Below are positions 9,334 to 18,676 of a stretch of 64,000 nt of DNA, one piece after another. Both the position numbers and the translations under genes were made by a program. Positions within the stretch are counted from its first letter, which is position 1. Every line of letters begins with the position of its first letter. This stretch comes from Nocardia elegans NBRC 108235 (GTDB lineage: Bacteria > Actinomycetota > Actinomycetes > Mycobacteriales > Mycobacteriaceae): assembly GCF_001612845.1 (NCBI RefSeq), contig NZ_BDBF01000002.1, positions 1 to 64,000 of the forward strand. The letters run 5' to 3'. A model generated the notes under the pieces. The model was given only the letters and a program-made list of their open reading frames with translations. It was not told the DNA's origin and did no database searches.

Positions 9334-10380
9334 ATGACGGCACCCACACCCGCAACCAGTCGCCGCCGCGAGGCCCCGGACCGCAACCTCGCACTGGAGT
9401 TGGTCCGGGTGACCGAGGCCGGTGCGATGGCCGCGGGCCGCTGGGTCGGCCGCGGTGACAAGGAGGGCGGCGACGGTGCGGCTGTCGACGCGATGCGGCA
9501 ACTGGTGGCCACCGTCTCCATGCGCGGCACCGTCGTGATCGGCGAGGGCGAGAAGGACGAGGCCCCGATGCTCTACAACGGCGAGGCCGTGGGCGACGGG
9601 ACCGGTCCGGAGGTCGACTTCGCGGTCGACCCGATCGACGGCACCACACTGATGTCCAAGGGTTCGCCGGGTGCCATCTCGGTGCTGGCCGTGGCCGAAC
9701 GCGGCGCCATGTTCGACCCCTCGGCGGTGTTCTACATGGAGAAGATCGCGGTCGGCCCGGAGGCGGCCGACGTCATCGATCTCTCCGTTCCGATCGCGGA
9801 GAATCTGCGCCGGGTGGCGAAGGCCAAGAATTCGCTGGTTTCCGACCTCACCGTCTGTGTGCTGGACCGGCCCCGCCACGCTCGCCACATCCAGGAGGTC
9901 CGTGACGCGGGCGCGCGCATCCGCCTGATCTCCGACGGCGATGTGGCCGGCGCCATCGCCTGCGCCCGTCCCGATTCGGGCACCGACATGCTGGTCGGCA
10001 TCGGCGGCACCCCCGAGGGCATCATCGCCGCGGCCGCGCTGCGCTGTATGGGCGGTGCGCTGCAGGGCAAGCTGGCCCCCACCGACGACGCCGAGAAGCA
10101 GAAGGCGCTCGATGCCGGTCACGACCTCGACCGCATCCTGACCACCGAGGACCTGGTCTCGGGTGAGAACGTCTTCTTCTCCGCCACCGGCGTCACCGAC
10201 GGCGACCTGCTGCGCGGTGTGCGGTACTACAGCGGCGGCGCCTCGACCCAGTCGATCGTGATGCGCTCCAAGTCCGGCACCGTGCGCATCATCGACGCCT
10301 ACCATCGCCTGACCAAGTTGCACGAGTACGCCTCGGTCGACTTCGTCGGCGACGAGACCGCGATCCCGCCGCTGCCGTAA
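9334..10380 (+). CDS. glpX: Class II fructose-1,6-bisphosphatase
   Basis: GlpX hydrolyses fructose-1,6-bisphosphate to fructose-6-phosphate and is the gluconeogenic FBPase of actinomycetes. The 348-residue product has GEGEKDEAP (70-78) and DPIDGTT (99-105) for metal binding, then [25 protein letters not shown] and [13 protein letters not shown]. The start at ATG 9334 is chosen for the strong site GAGGAGG 7 bases upstream; an in-frame ATG at 9271 lacks one. In M. tuberculosis glpX and fum are neighbours; here a regulator-like gene and a giant repeat gene have come between them. Confidence 0.96.
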   Translation: MTAPTPATSRRREAPDRNLALELVRVTEAGAMAAGRWVGRGDKEGGDGAAVDAMRQLVATVSMRGTVVIGEGEKDEAPMLYNGEAVGDGTGPEVDFAVDPIDGTTLMSKGSPGAISVLAVAERGAMFDPSAVFYMEKIAVGPEAADVIDLSVPIAENLRRVAKAKNSLVSDLTVCVLDRPRHARHIQEVRDAGARIRLISDGDVAGAIACARPDSGTDMLVGIGGTPEGIIAAAALRCMGGALQGKLAPTDDAEKQKALDAGHDLDRILTTEDLVSGENVFFSATGVTDGDLLRGVRYYSGGASTQSIVMRSKSGTVRIIDAYHRLTKLHEYASVDFVGDETAIPPLP

Positions 10381-10491
10381 TATCGGCCTCCGCTTCGCTC
10401 CGGCGGGGTTTCGGCCTCTTGGCCTAACCCCGTCGACAGGGATCTGCCTCGACACGCGCTCCGGGGTGGGAGCGCAGTGCCGACTCGCGCC

Positions 10492-11487
10492 TCACTGCGC
10501 CGATTCGATCAGCAGATACTCGAGGCGGGCAGTCTCGTCGCTGTCGTCCCCGATGTCGACGACGGCGACGAACTCGTGGTCACTTACTCGGCGCTGCAAA
10601 AGACTCCACGAGTTGGCGAGGTACCAGCTCGCCCCGGTGGTACCTCTCGGTCCCAAGCCCGCGCAGAAAATCCGGTATCGGGTGGGGCGCAGCGCCGGGC
10701 TCGGCCGCACTCGCGCGATGATGCCGATGCTGTGTCCTCCGCTCGGGCCGAATCGGCTTCCGTCGGTCAACGTCAGTTGCTCCGATCCGGCGGGGCTGTC
10801 GTCGAGGGTGAACAGCGGCCGGTCGGCGGTGTCGAGATACCTCCGTGTGCAAGCGTTTCCGGTCAGCCCGAAGGCGATGTAGGGCCGGTCGTCGTGCGCG
10901 ACAACCTCCCGGTCGCTTCGGACATCGGCCGAGAGCCCGGTCCGGCGCTGGAGCATGGACAACACGTACAGCAGGCCGCGAACCTCCCGCTCCGGCAATG
11001 CCGCCAGCACATTCGAGCGATGATCCGCCGCGAACGCGCGGAGTTGCCCCTCGAATGCGCACAGGTCGGACGTATCGACCGCCCGGTGCGCCGGCACCGA
11101 TCGCAGGGGTAGCTCCAGGGCCGGGTAGACGAGAGTGATTCCGGTGGTGAGCATTTCGCTTCCGAGGAACGACTCCAGTTCGATATCGGTGGCGGGAAGA
11201 CCGGTTTCGAGCACTCCCCTGCCGGTCGGCGCGGCCTCGTCTGCCGTCCGAAACAGGTTCTGAACCGTCCAGCCGGGAAACATCTCAGCCAGCACCCGGC
11301 AGTGGTAGTCCCGGGGGAGCCCGACCATCTTGCCCGAAAGCCACTGGTAGTACTGGGTCTTCGCCGGCCCGTACCCGGGAGGAATGGGTGGATCGAGGCG
11401 CGCGGCGCAGGTGTCGTACGCGGCCAGGAAATCCGCATGGCTGGTGAGATGCTGTTGCGCCAGCAGCATCTTCAGAACGGTAGCCAA
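10492..11487 (-). CDS. HTH-like nocardial protein, possible transcriptional regulator
   Basis: I choose the TTG at 11487 because AAGGGGG lies 5 bases upstream; the longer frame would add an Arg-rich stretch of non-coding look. The 331-residue product opens with LKMLLAQQHLTSHADFLAAYDTCAARLDPPIPPGYGPAKTQYYQWLSGKM. That resembles the N-terminal region of Streptomyces/Nocardia regulators in which a helical DNA-binding unit recognises KTQYYQWLSG-type sequence. The rest (about 90-331) has no motif I recognise; it includes mixed alpha/beta segments such as TTGITLVYPALELPLRSVP and SIGIIARVRPS. It is transcribed away from the IPT/TIG gene with a 561-base divergent region between. A role in controlling that gene is possible but unproven. 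Confidence 0.55.
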   Translation of the reverse strand: MATVLKMLLAQQHLTSHADFLAAYDTCAARLDPPIPPGYGPAKTQYYQWLSGKMVGLPRDYHCRVLAEMFPGWTVQNLFRTADEAAPTGRGVLETGLPATDIELESFLGSEMLTTGITLVYPALELPLRSVPAHRAVDTSDLCAFEGQLRAFAADHRSNVLAALPEREVRGLLYVLSMLQRRTGLSADVRSDREVVAHDDRPYIAFGLTGNACTRRYLDTADRPLFTLDDSPAGSEQLTLTDGSRFGPSGGHSIGIIARVRPSPALRPTRYRIFCAGLGPRGTTGASWYLANSWSLLQRRVSDHEFVAVVDIGDDSDETARLEYLLIESAQ

Positions 11488-12048
11488 GGAAACCCCCTTA
11501 CCCCTGAAACCACCGCCCCCGCGGCGGCTCGATCGACGACCGCACCTCACGCGGGGCCGCCGACGCGTGCGGCAACCGGCTGGAAGCCGGTACAGCGCCG
11601 GCACAGGTGCAGGAAATTCCGTTACCGATCCCGCCCATCACGACCACGATGAGCTGCGCGACCTTTTTCCGGCCACGGCGAACGCGATGATCCGCGTGTC
11701 CGCATACCGGGTGGTCGCCTTACTCGATCTGTGGCCCGCTTTCCATTAGGCCCCCTAACACCGTTGGGCAGCAACGGATCTCCGATCCGTTTTCGTCCGT
11801 TTTCCACAACTGCCACGGCCCTCGATCGTTCTCCCCCTCGGAGCACGGCCGCATCGACGCCGAAACACGCTGCGGGACAAGGTGCTTGCTGATCTTGGAA
11901 CAGGACGGAAAGGCCGAAAACGGACGAAAACGAACCGGGCAGAGCGTCCCACAACGTGTTTCACGGACGTTAATTGAAGTAGCGGAAACGCAGAGCAACC
12001 CGGGCAGCTATCCGCGCTGCCCATCACAGCAGTCAGGAGGCAAATGCC
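11488..12048. other. 561-base divergent intergenic region with inverted repeats
   Basis: No gene is supported here; frames on both strands are short and lack protein-like composition. The region must hold the promoters of the HTH-like gene (minus) and the IPT/TIG gene (plus). A 7-bp-arm hairpin, ACCGGCT-GGA-AGCCGGT, sits near 11576-11592. A perfect 17-bp inverted repeat has arms at 11788-11804 and 11916-11932. The IPT/TIG ribosome site AGGAGG lies just before its ATG at 12049. Confidence 0.6.
11788..11932. repeat. 17-bp perfect inverted repeat with 111-bp spacer
   Basis: The left arm CGTTTTCGTCCGTTTTC (11788-11804) is the exact reverse complement of GAAAACGGACGAAAACG (11916-11932). Pairing stops on both sides of the arms. 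Each arm itself contains two copies of a CGTTTTC-like hexamer unit, so each could also be a direct-repeat protein site. Confidence 0.85.
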
Positions 12049-15000
12049 ATGCCTACCATCACCTCACTCTCGCCGACGTCCGGGCCTGCGACCGGAGGAA
12101 CCAGCGTCACGATCACCGGTACCGGGTTCACCGGCCCCACGACCGTGCGATTCGGCGCTACCGCAACGACTTTCACGATCGATTCGCCGACGCAGATCAC
12201 CGCGATCGCGCCTTCCGGATCCGTCGGTACCGTACAGGTCACCGTTACCACGTCGGCGGGCACCAGCAACGGATTGCCGTATACCTACCTCGCCGTTCCC
12301 GCGTTGAACAGCATCAGCCCCAGCCAGGGATCGACCTCGGGCGGCACGACGGTCACCCTCACGGGGTCGGGCCTCACCGGAGTCACGGCAGTCAATTTCG
12401 GTGCTACTCCGGCGACCTCGTTCACTGTCGATTCCGACACTCAGATCACCGCTGTCGCCCCGGCGGGCACCGGAATCGTCTCCGTGACGGTTACCGGGCC
12501 GGGCGGCACCAGCAACCCGGTGACCTACGTCTATGTGGTCGTTCCGACCATCACCTCCATTTCCCCGACCGCCGGCCCCACCTCCGGTGGGAACAACGTC
12601 ACGATCACCGGCACCGGGTTCACCGGTCCGTTGACCGTCCGGTTCGGCACTACCGCAACAACTTTCACCGTGAATTCGCCAACGCAGATCACTGCCGTCG
12701 CGCCCGCTCATGCGGCCGGCACGGTGCAGGTCACCGTCACCGGTTCGGGCGGCACCAGCAATGGGGTCGCCTACACCTACGCCGCAGTGCCCACCCTGAC
12801 CACCGTCACTCCCACCGCGGGATCGGTGACCGGCGGCACCACCGTCGTCCTGACCGGAACCAACCTGACCGGCGCCACCAGTGTCAGTTTCGGTGGCACA
12901 CCGGCCACCTCGTTCACCGTCAACTCCGCCACCCAGATCACCGCCGTCGCCCCCGCCCACGCGGCCGGCACGGTCCTCGTCACCGTCACCACCCCAGGCG
13001 GAACCAGCAACGGCGTCCCGTTCACCTACGTAGCAGTGCCCACCTTGACCGCGATCGTGCCCAACGTCGGATCGGTGACCGGCGGCACCACCGTCGTCCT
13101 CACCGGAACCAACCTGACCGGCGCCACCAGTGTCAGTTTCGGTGGCACACCGGCCACCTCGTTCACCGTCAACTCCGCCACCCAGATCACCGCCGTCGCC
13201 CCCGCCCACGCGGCCGGCACGGTCCTCGTCACCGTCACCACCCCAGGCGGAACCAGCAACGGCGTCGCCTACACCTACGTCGCCGTACCGGTCCTCACCA
13301 CGATCGCTCCCAGTTCGGGGCCGATCGCCGGCGGAACGACGGTCGTTCTCACCGGGACCGATCTGACCGGCGCCACGAGTGTCAGTTTCGGTGGCACACC
13401 GGCCACGTCCTTCACCGTCGACTCCGCCACCCAGATCACCGCCGTCGCCCCCGCCCACGCGGCCGGCACGGTCCTCGTCACCGTCACCACCGCAGGCGGA
13501 ACCAGCAACGGCGTCGCCTACACGTATCTCCTGGTGCCCACGTTGACCGCGATCGTGCCCAACGCCGGATCGGTGACCGGCGGAACCACCGTCGTCCTCA
13601 CCGGAACCAACCTGACCGGCGCCACCAGTGTCAGTTTCGGTGGCACACCGGCCACCTCGTTCACCGTCGACTCCGCCACCCAGATCACCGCCGTCGCCCC
13701 CGCAGAAGCGGCGGGAACCGTACAAGTCACCGTCACGACACCGGGCGGTACGAGCAACGGCGTCGCCTACACCTACATCGCCGTGCCCACCTTGATCACA
13801 GCTGTGCCGAACGTGGGCCCGGTAACCGGCGGAACCACCGTCGTCCTCACCGGAACGAACCTCACCGGTACCACGGCAGTGAATTTCGGCGGCACACCCG
13901 CGGCCTCGTTCACCGTCGACTCCGCCACTCAAATCACCGCCGTCGCACCGGCAGGAACGGCCGGGACCGTGCAGATCACCGTCACCACCGCGGGCGGCAC
14001 GAGCAACGGCGTCGCGTTCACCTACGTCGCGGTACCCACCCTGGCCGGCATCACTCCCCCGGCGGGATCGGTGACCGGCGGCACCACCGTCGTCCTCACC
14101 GGGACCAACCTCACTGGCACCACGGCAGTGAGTTTCGGTGGGACACCGGCTACCTCGTTCACCGTCGACTCCGCGACCCAGATCACCGCGGTCGCGCCGG
14201 CGGGGGCTGCCGGGGCGGTGCAGGTCACCGTCACGACCGCGGGCGGGACCAGCAACGGTGTCGTCTACACGTATGTCGCGGTGCCCACCCTGGTCGCGGC
14301 GGTACCCAACGTCGGATCGGTCACCGGCGGCACCACCGTCGTCCTCACCGGAACCAACCTCACCGGCGCGACGGCAGTGAGTTTCGGCGGCACACCGGCC
14401 ACCTCGTTCACTGTCGACTCCGCCACCCAGATCACTGCGGTCGCACCCGCGGGAACGGCGGGGACCGTGCAGATCACCGTTACCACCGCCGGCGGAACCA
14501 GCAACGGCGTCGCATACACCTACATCGCGGTGCCCACCCTGGTCGCGGCGGTACCCAACGTGGGTCCGGTGACGGGCGGGACCACCGTCGTCCTCACCGG
14601 AACGAACCTCACCGGCACCACCGCGGTGAGCTTCGGTGCTACCCCGGCCACGTCGTTCACCGTCGACTCCGCCACCCAGATCACCGCCCTCGCACCTGCG
14701 GGAACGGCGGGGACCGTGCAGATCACCGTCACCACCGCCGGCGGAACCAGCAACGGCGTCGCATACACCTACATCGCGGTGCCCACCCTGGTCGCGGCGG
14801 TACCCAACGTCGGATCGGTCACCGGCGGCACCACCGTCGTCCTCACCGGAACCAACCTCACCGGCGCCACGGCGGTGAGTTTCGGTGGCACACCGGCCAC
14901 CTCGTTCACTGTCGACTCCGCCACTCAGATCACCGCGGTCGCACCCGCGGGAACGGCGGGGACCGTGCAGGTCACCGTCACGACCGCCGGCGGGACCAGC

Positions 15001-15774
15001 AACGGTGTCGCATACACCTACATCGCGGTACCGACGCTGATCGCGGCGGTACCCACCGTGGGTCCGGTGACCGGCGGAACCACGGTGGTGTTGACCGGGA
15101 CGGATCTGTCGGGCGCGACCGCGGTGAGCTTCGGTGGCACACCCGCCACCTCGTTCACTGTCGACTCCGCCACCCAGATCACCGCCCTCGCACCCGCGGG
15201 AACGGCGGGGACCGTGCAGATCACCGTCACCACCGCCGGCGGAACCAGCAACGGCGTCGCGTTCACTTACATCGCGGTGCCCACCCTGGTCGCGGCGGTA
15301 CCCAACGTCGGATCGGTCACCGGCGGCACCACCGTCGTCCTCACCGGAACCAACCTCATCGGCGCCACGGCAGTGGATTTCGGTGGAACACCGGCCACCT
15401 CGTTCACCGTCGACTCCGCCACCCAGATCACCGCCCTCGCACCGGCAGGAACAGCCGGGACAGTGCAGATCACCGCCACCACCTCGGGAGGTACCAGTAA
15501 CGGCACTGCCTACACCTATATCGCCGTACCGACCCTGCTCGCGGCGGTACCCAACGTCGGCCCCGCCGCCGGGGGGACCACCGTCGTTCTCGCGGGGACG
15601 GATCTGACCGGCACGACCGCAGTGGATTTCGGCGGCACACCGGCTACCTCGTTTACCGTCGACTCCGCCATTCAGATCACCGCCGTCGCACCGGCGGGGA
15701 CGGCCGGGACAGTGCAGATCACGGCCACGACCCCGGGAGGCACCAGTAACGGCGTCGCCTACGTCTACATCTGA
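12049..15774 (+). CDS. Giant IPT/TIG-domain repeat protein (15 domains)
   Basis: The 1,241-residue product is nothing but 15 tandem immunoglobulin-like IPT/TIG domains of about 82-83 residues. Each reads roughly VPTL.A.VP..G.VTGGTTVVLTGTNLTG, then A.SFGGTPATSFTVDSATQITAVAPA, then GT.GTVQVTVTT.GGTSNGVAYTYIA. The first three domains diverge most; domains 4-15 are nearly identical. The ATG has a perfect AGGAGG site 7 bases upstream, and translation starts directly in domain 1, so there is no signal peptide, membrane helix or sorting motif. Such domains usually serve adhesion or scaffolding. Export by a signal-less route or a cytosolic role are both open. The Cys-free, Thr/Val/Gly-rich composition suits an elongated fibre. 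The enzyme genes glpX and fum flank the locus and seem unrelated. Confidence 0.88.
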   Translation: MPTITSLSPTSGPATGGTSVTITGTGFTGPTTVRFGATATTFTIDSPTQITAIAPSGSVGTVQVTVTTSAGTSNGLPYTYLAVPALNSISPSQGSTSGGTTVTLTGSGLTGVTAVNFGATPATSFTVDSDTQITAVAPAGTGIVSVTVTGPGGTSNPVTYVYVVVPTITSISPTAGPTSGGNNVTITGTGFTGPLTVRFGTTATTFTVNSPTQITAVAPAHAAGTVQVTVTGSGGTSNGVAYTYAAVPTLTTVTPTAGSVTGGTTVVLTGTNLTGATSVSFGGTPATSFTVNSATQITAVAPAHAAGTVLVTVTTPGGTSNGVPFTYVAVPTLTAIVPNVGSVTGGTTVVLTGTNLTGATSVSFGGTPATSFTVNSATQITAVAPAHAAGTVLVTVTTPGGTSNGVAYTYVAVPVLTTIAPSSGPIAGGTTVVLTGTDLTGATSVSFGGTPATSFTVDSATQITAVAPAHAAGTVLVTVTTAGGTSNGVAYTYLLVPTLTAIVPNAGSVTGGTTVVLTGTNLTGATSVSFGGTPATSFTVDSATQITAVAPAEAAGTVQVTVTTPGGTSNGVAYTYIAVPTLITAVPNVGPVTGGTTVVLTGTNLTGTTAVNFGGTPAASFTVDSATQITAVAPAGTAGTVQITVTTAGGTSNGVAFTYVAVPTLAGITPPAGSVTGGTTVVLTGTNLTGTTAVSFGGTPATSFTVDSATQITAVAPAGAAGAVQVTVTTAGGTSNGVVYTYVAVPTLVAAVPNVGSVTGGTTVVLTGTNLTGATAVSFGGTPATSFTVDSATQITAVAPAGTAGTVQITVTTAGGTSNGVAYTYIAVPTLVAAVPNVGPVTGGTTVVLTGTNLTGTTAVSFGATPATSFTVDSATQITALAPAGTAGTVQITVTTAGGTSNGVAYTYIAVPTLVAAVPNVGSVTGGTTVVLTGTNLTGATAVSFGGTPATSFTVDSATQITAVAPAGTAGTVQVTVTTAGGTSNGVAYTYIAVPTLIAAVPTVGPVTGGTTVVLTGTDLSGATAVSFGGTPATSFTVDSATQITALAPAGTAGTVQITVTTAGGTSNGVAFTYIAVPTLVAAVPNVGSVTGGTTVVLTGTNLIGATAVDFGGTPATSFTVDSATQITALAPAGTAGTVQITATTSGGTSNGTAYTYIAVPTLLAAVPNVGPAAGGTTVVLAGTDLTGTTAVDFGGTPATSFTVDSAIQITAVAPAGTAGTVQITATTPGGTSNGVAYVYI
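12052..15771 (+). repeat. 15 tandem ~248-bp coding repeats
   Basis: The IPT/TIG gene consists of 15 direct repeats of about 246-249 bp. Blocks such as TCGTTCACCGTCGACTCC and ACCGGCGGCACCACCGTCGT recur with few changes even at third codon positions from about 12.78 kb onward. This points to recent unit duplication or gene conversion rather than ancient divergence. Confidence 0.9.
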
Positions 15775-15927
15775 CAGCGAGTGCGGCAGGGCCGTCGGCG
15801 GGCATTGCCTGCCGGCGGCCCGGCCGCGCCGCGATCCGACCGAACCGCCGGTATTCCGCCGATTCCTGTGCGAAAAGCCTCAGGCGTGGCAGCCCACTCG
15901 CTCCGCCAACCGGCTTAGTGTCGAGTT

Positions 15928-17334
15928 ATGACCGACGACCAGACGCAGTACCGCATCGAACACGACACCATGGGCGAGGTCCGCGTTCCGGTGAACGCGC
16001 TGTGGCGGGCGCAGACGCAGCGGGCGGTGGAGAACTTCCCGATCAGCGGCCGCGGCCTCGAACGCGCTCAGATCCGCGCCCTCGGCCTGCTGAAGGCCGC
16101 GTGTGCGACGGTGAACCGGGATCTGGGGCTGCTCGACGGTGTGAAGGCCGAGGCGATCATCGCCGCCGCGAACGAGATCGCCGAGGGCCGCCACGACGAC
16201 CAGTTCCCCATCGACGTCTTCCAGACCGGCTCCGGCACCAGCTCGAACATGAACGCCAACGAGGTGATCGCGAGCCTGGCCGCCGCCCGCGGCATCACCG
16301 TGCACCCCAACGACGACGTGAACATGTCCCAGTCGTCCAACGACACCTTCCCCACCGCGACGCATCTGGCCGCCACCGAGGCCGTGGTGAAGGAACTGCT
16401 TCCGGCGCTGGATCATCTGCGGCTGCGACTGCTGGACAAGGCCACCGAATGGCGAACCGTGGTGAAGTCCGGCCGCACCCACCTGATGGACGCCGTCCCG
16501 GTGACGCTCGGCCAGGAGTTCAGCGGCTACACCCGCCAGGTCGAGGCCGGTACCGAACGCCTGGTCGCCGCGCTGCCGCGGCTCGGTGAATTGCCCATCG
16601 GCGGCACCGCCGTCGGCACCGGACTCAACGCGCCCGCCGGCTTCGGCGCGAAAGTCGTTGCGGAACTGCGCAAGACGACCGGGCTGGACGAACTGTCCGA
16701 GGCCCGCAACCACTTCGAGGCCCAGGCCGCCCGGGACGGTCTGGTCGAGATCTCCGGTTCGCTGCGCACCATCGCCATCAGCCTCACCAAGATCGCCAAC
16801 GATATCCGCTGGATGGGGTCCGGACCGCTCACCGGGCTCGCGGAGATCCAGCTGCCGGATCTGCAGCCGGGCTCCTCGATCATGCCCGGCAAGGTGAATC
16901 CGGTGCTGCCGGAAGCGGTTACGCAGGTCGCCGCCCAGGTGATCGGCAACGATGCCGCGGTGGCGTGGGGCGGCGGCAACGGCGCTTTCGAACTGAACGT
17001 CTACATTCCGATGATGGCCCGCAACGTGCTGGAGTCGATTCGGTTGCTGGCCAACGTGTCTCGCCTCTTCGCCGACAAGTGCGTGGCCGGCCTCACCGCC
17101 GATACCGAACGGTTGCGCCGGCTCGCGGAGTCCTCGCCGTCCATCGTCACACCGCTGAACTCGGCCATCGGCTACGAGGAAGCGGCCGCCGTGGCCAAAC
17201 AGGCACTGCGCGAGAACAAGACGATTCGCGAGACGGTCGTCGATCGCGGATTGATCGGCGAGAAGCTGTCGGAAGAGGAGCTCGATCGCCGGCTGGACGT
17301 GCTGTCGATGGCGAAGGTCGAGGAACAGGACTGA
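15928..17334 (+). CDS. fum: Class II fumarate hydratase
   Basis: Fumarase C interconverts fumarate and malate in the TCA cycle. The 468-residue product has [12 protein letters not shown], the catalytic-loop signature [12 protein letters not shown] at about 314-325, and the [10 protein letters not shown] and [10 protein letters not shown] blocks that form the shared active site of the tetramer. Length is typical and ATG 15928 lies immediately before [21 protein letters not shown], a normal fumarase opening. Argininosuccinate or aspartate lyase are excluded by the overall pattern. It converges on the monooxygenase gene across a hairpin. Confidence 0.96.
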   Translation: MTDDQTQYRIEHDTMGEVRVPVNALWRAQTQRAVENFPISGRGLERAQIRALGLLKAACATVNRDLGLLDGVKAEAIIAAANEIAEGRHDDQFPIDVFQTGSGTSSNMNANEVIASLAAARGITVHPNDDVNMSQSSNDTFPTATHLAATEAVVKELLPALDHLRLRLLDKATEWRTVVKSGRTHLMDAVPVTLGQEFSGYTRQVEAGTERLVAALPRLGELPIGGTAVGTGLNAPAGFGAKVVAELRKTTGLDELSEARNHFEAQAARDGLVEISGSLRTIAISLTKIANDIRWMGSGPLTGLAEIQLPDLQPGSSIMPGKVNPVLPEAVTQVAAQVIGNDAAVAWGGGNGAFELNVYIPMMARNVLESIRLLANVSRLFADKCVAGLTADTERLRRLAESSPSIVTPLNSAIGYEEAAAVAKQALRENKTIRETVVDRGLIGEKLSEEELDRRLDVLSMAKVEEQD

Positions 17335-17345
17335 TCACACGGTCT

Positions 17346-17386
17346 CCGGATCCGGCCGCCGGGGCGCGCCGGGAGGTCGGATCCGG
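17346..17386. terminator. Hairpin between convergent fum and monooxygenase genes
   Basis: CCGGATCCGGCC (17346-17357) pairs with GGTCGGATCCGG (17375-17386) over 12 bp with one G-U pair and a 17-base loop. There is no T-run, as is common in high-GC actinomycete terminators. Its placement 12 bases past the fum stop and 10 bases before the end of the opposite gene suits a bidirectional role. Confidence 0.6.
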
Positions 17387-17395
17387 AAGTGCGCT

Positions 17396-18580
17396 TCAGG
17401 CCGCCACCAGCGCCGGATAGTCGCGCAATTCGATGTCGTTGGCGGCATTGTCGCTGTACTTCAGCATCAGGTCGAACATGCGCGAGCCGAGGAACCAGTT
17501 GCGCATCCGAATCCCGCGGGCGGTGCGCGGCGCGAGGAAGCGGCCGGCGTTGCTGTTGCCCGCGATCTTGGCGTAGCGCTTCATCAGTTCGTCGTACCGC
17601 GCGAAGGCCGCGGTGTGGTCGCCGTCGGCCAGCGCCAGCTCACCGGCGAGCACATAGGCGCCGACCACCGCGAGCCCGGTTCCGAAGCCGCCCAGCGTAT
17701 TTCCGTACGCGGAGTCGCCGACCAGCGCGATCCGGCCCGCGGTGTAGCGGCCCTTCATCCGCACCTGCCCGATCGAGTCCAGGTAGAAGGAGTCGAGTCC
17801 GGACAGTTCGGCCATCATCGCCGGGACCGGTCCCCCGGCTCCAGCGAAGGCCTCGGCCAGCACCCGCCGCTGCGCCGCTTCGTCGCGCCGGTCGTAGCTG
17901 AGCCGATCGGCGGCGAACATGTACATGTGCGCGGCCTTGTTACCGCCGCGGACCGCGAGCCGTCCGGGTTCGCTGTAGGCCAGCGAGCGGTTGCGCTGCC
18001 GCGGCCCGTTCGGATCGTGGCCCCAGCCGGCCGCACCGGCGGTGCAGTAGTAGTAGCCGAGGTGCTTGACGTAGTCGGTCTCGGGGCCGAAGGCCAAGGC
18101 GCGCACCCGGGAGTGGATACCGTCGCATCCGACCACCAGGTCGAAGGTGCGGGCGGGCGCGTTCTCGAATTCCACCTCGACGCCGGTAGCGGTCTCCCGC
18201 AGCGCGGTGACGGAATCGCCGAACAGATATTCGCAGCGGTCCGCGGTGCGCTCGTAGAAGATCTCGGCCAGATCCCCGCGCAGGATCTCGACATCACCAC
18301 CGGTGAAATCGCCTGACATGACGGCCAATTCGCGGCCCTCGGCGTCGGTGAGGACCATATCGGTCTTGCCGGTCTGCCGACGGTGGATCTCCTCCCAGAC
18401 GCCCATCCGCTCGAGCACCGTGCGGTGGGTCGCGCCCTTGAAGTCGACGGCCTGACCACCGGCCCGCAATTCCGGCGCCCGCTCGACGACGGTGACGGCG
18501 AAGCCGTAGCGCTGCAGCCAGTAGGCCAGCGCCGGGCCGGCGATGCTCGCACCGGAGATGAGAACTGTCGTATTCCGCAT
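17396..18580 (-). CDS. FAD-dependent monooxygenase (PHBH/TetX-like)
   Basis: The 394-residue group A flavin monooxygenase begins with the FAD-binding VLISGASIAGPALAYWLQRYG (Rossmann GxGxxG variant). It has the DG motif VVGCDGIHSRVR near residue 150 and the second FAD motif RIALVGDSAYGNTLGGFGTGLA near 285. These enzymes use NAD(P)H and O2 to hydroxylate aromatic or polyketide substrates. The divergent TetR gene and shared palindrome suggest induction by a small molecule, as in flavin-dependent antibiotic-inactivating enzymes of the TetX/Rox type. The actual substrate is not readable. Confidence 0.88.
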   Translation of the reverse strand: MRNTTVLISGASIAGPALAYWLQRYGFAVTVVERAPELRAGGQAVDFKGATHRTVLERMGVWEEIHRRQTGKTDMVLTDAEGRELAVMSGDFTGGDVEILRGDLAEIFYERTADRCEYLFGDSVTALRETATGVEVEFENAPARTFDLVVGCDGIHSRVRALAFGPETDYVKHLGYYYCTAGAAGWGHDPNGPRQRNRSLAYSEPGRLAVRGGNKAAHMYMFAADRLSYDRRDEAAQRRVLAEAFAGAGGPVPAMMAELSGLDSFYLDSIGQVRMKGRYTAGRIALVGDSAYGNTLGGFGTGLAVVGAYVLAGELALADGDHTAAFARYDELMKRYAKIAGNSNAGRFLAPRTARGIRMRNWFLGSRMFDLMLKYSDNAANDIELRDYPALVAA

Positions 18581-18613
18581 GAGGACCCCTCGATCAGTGA
18601 CTGTGTCTGTCGG

Positions 18614-18627
18614 ACGCTAATTAGCGT
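18614..18627. promoter_or_regulatory. Perfect 14-bp palindrome, likely TetR operator
   Basis: ACGCTAATTAGCGT is an exact palindrome lying between the divergent monooxygenase (start 18580) and TetR (start 18677) genes. It is AT-rich at its centre in an otherwise GC-rich region. One bound TetR dimer here could repress both promoters. The link to this regulator is inferred from position. Confidence 0.75.
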
Positions 18628-18676
18628 ATGTTGGACGCAGTTTTCCGTCAAGCCCGGATTCGGAGAGGATGGCGTC

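Noticed and set aside
12064..13932. 622-codon minus-strand frame and many 77-84 codon minus frames across the IPT/TIG gene
   Set aside because: They recur once per DNA repeat and are antisense shadows of the same array.
11886..15500. 1,204-codon plus-strand frame rich in His, Arg and Asp overlapping the IPT/TIG gene
   Set aside because: It is the +1 frame of the repeat gene. The repeating HRRRPHRNQ pattern only mirrors the DNA repeats, and it has no ribosome site.
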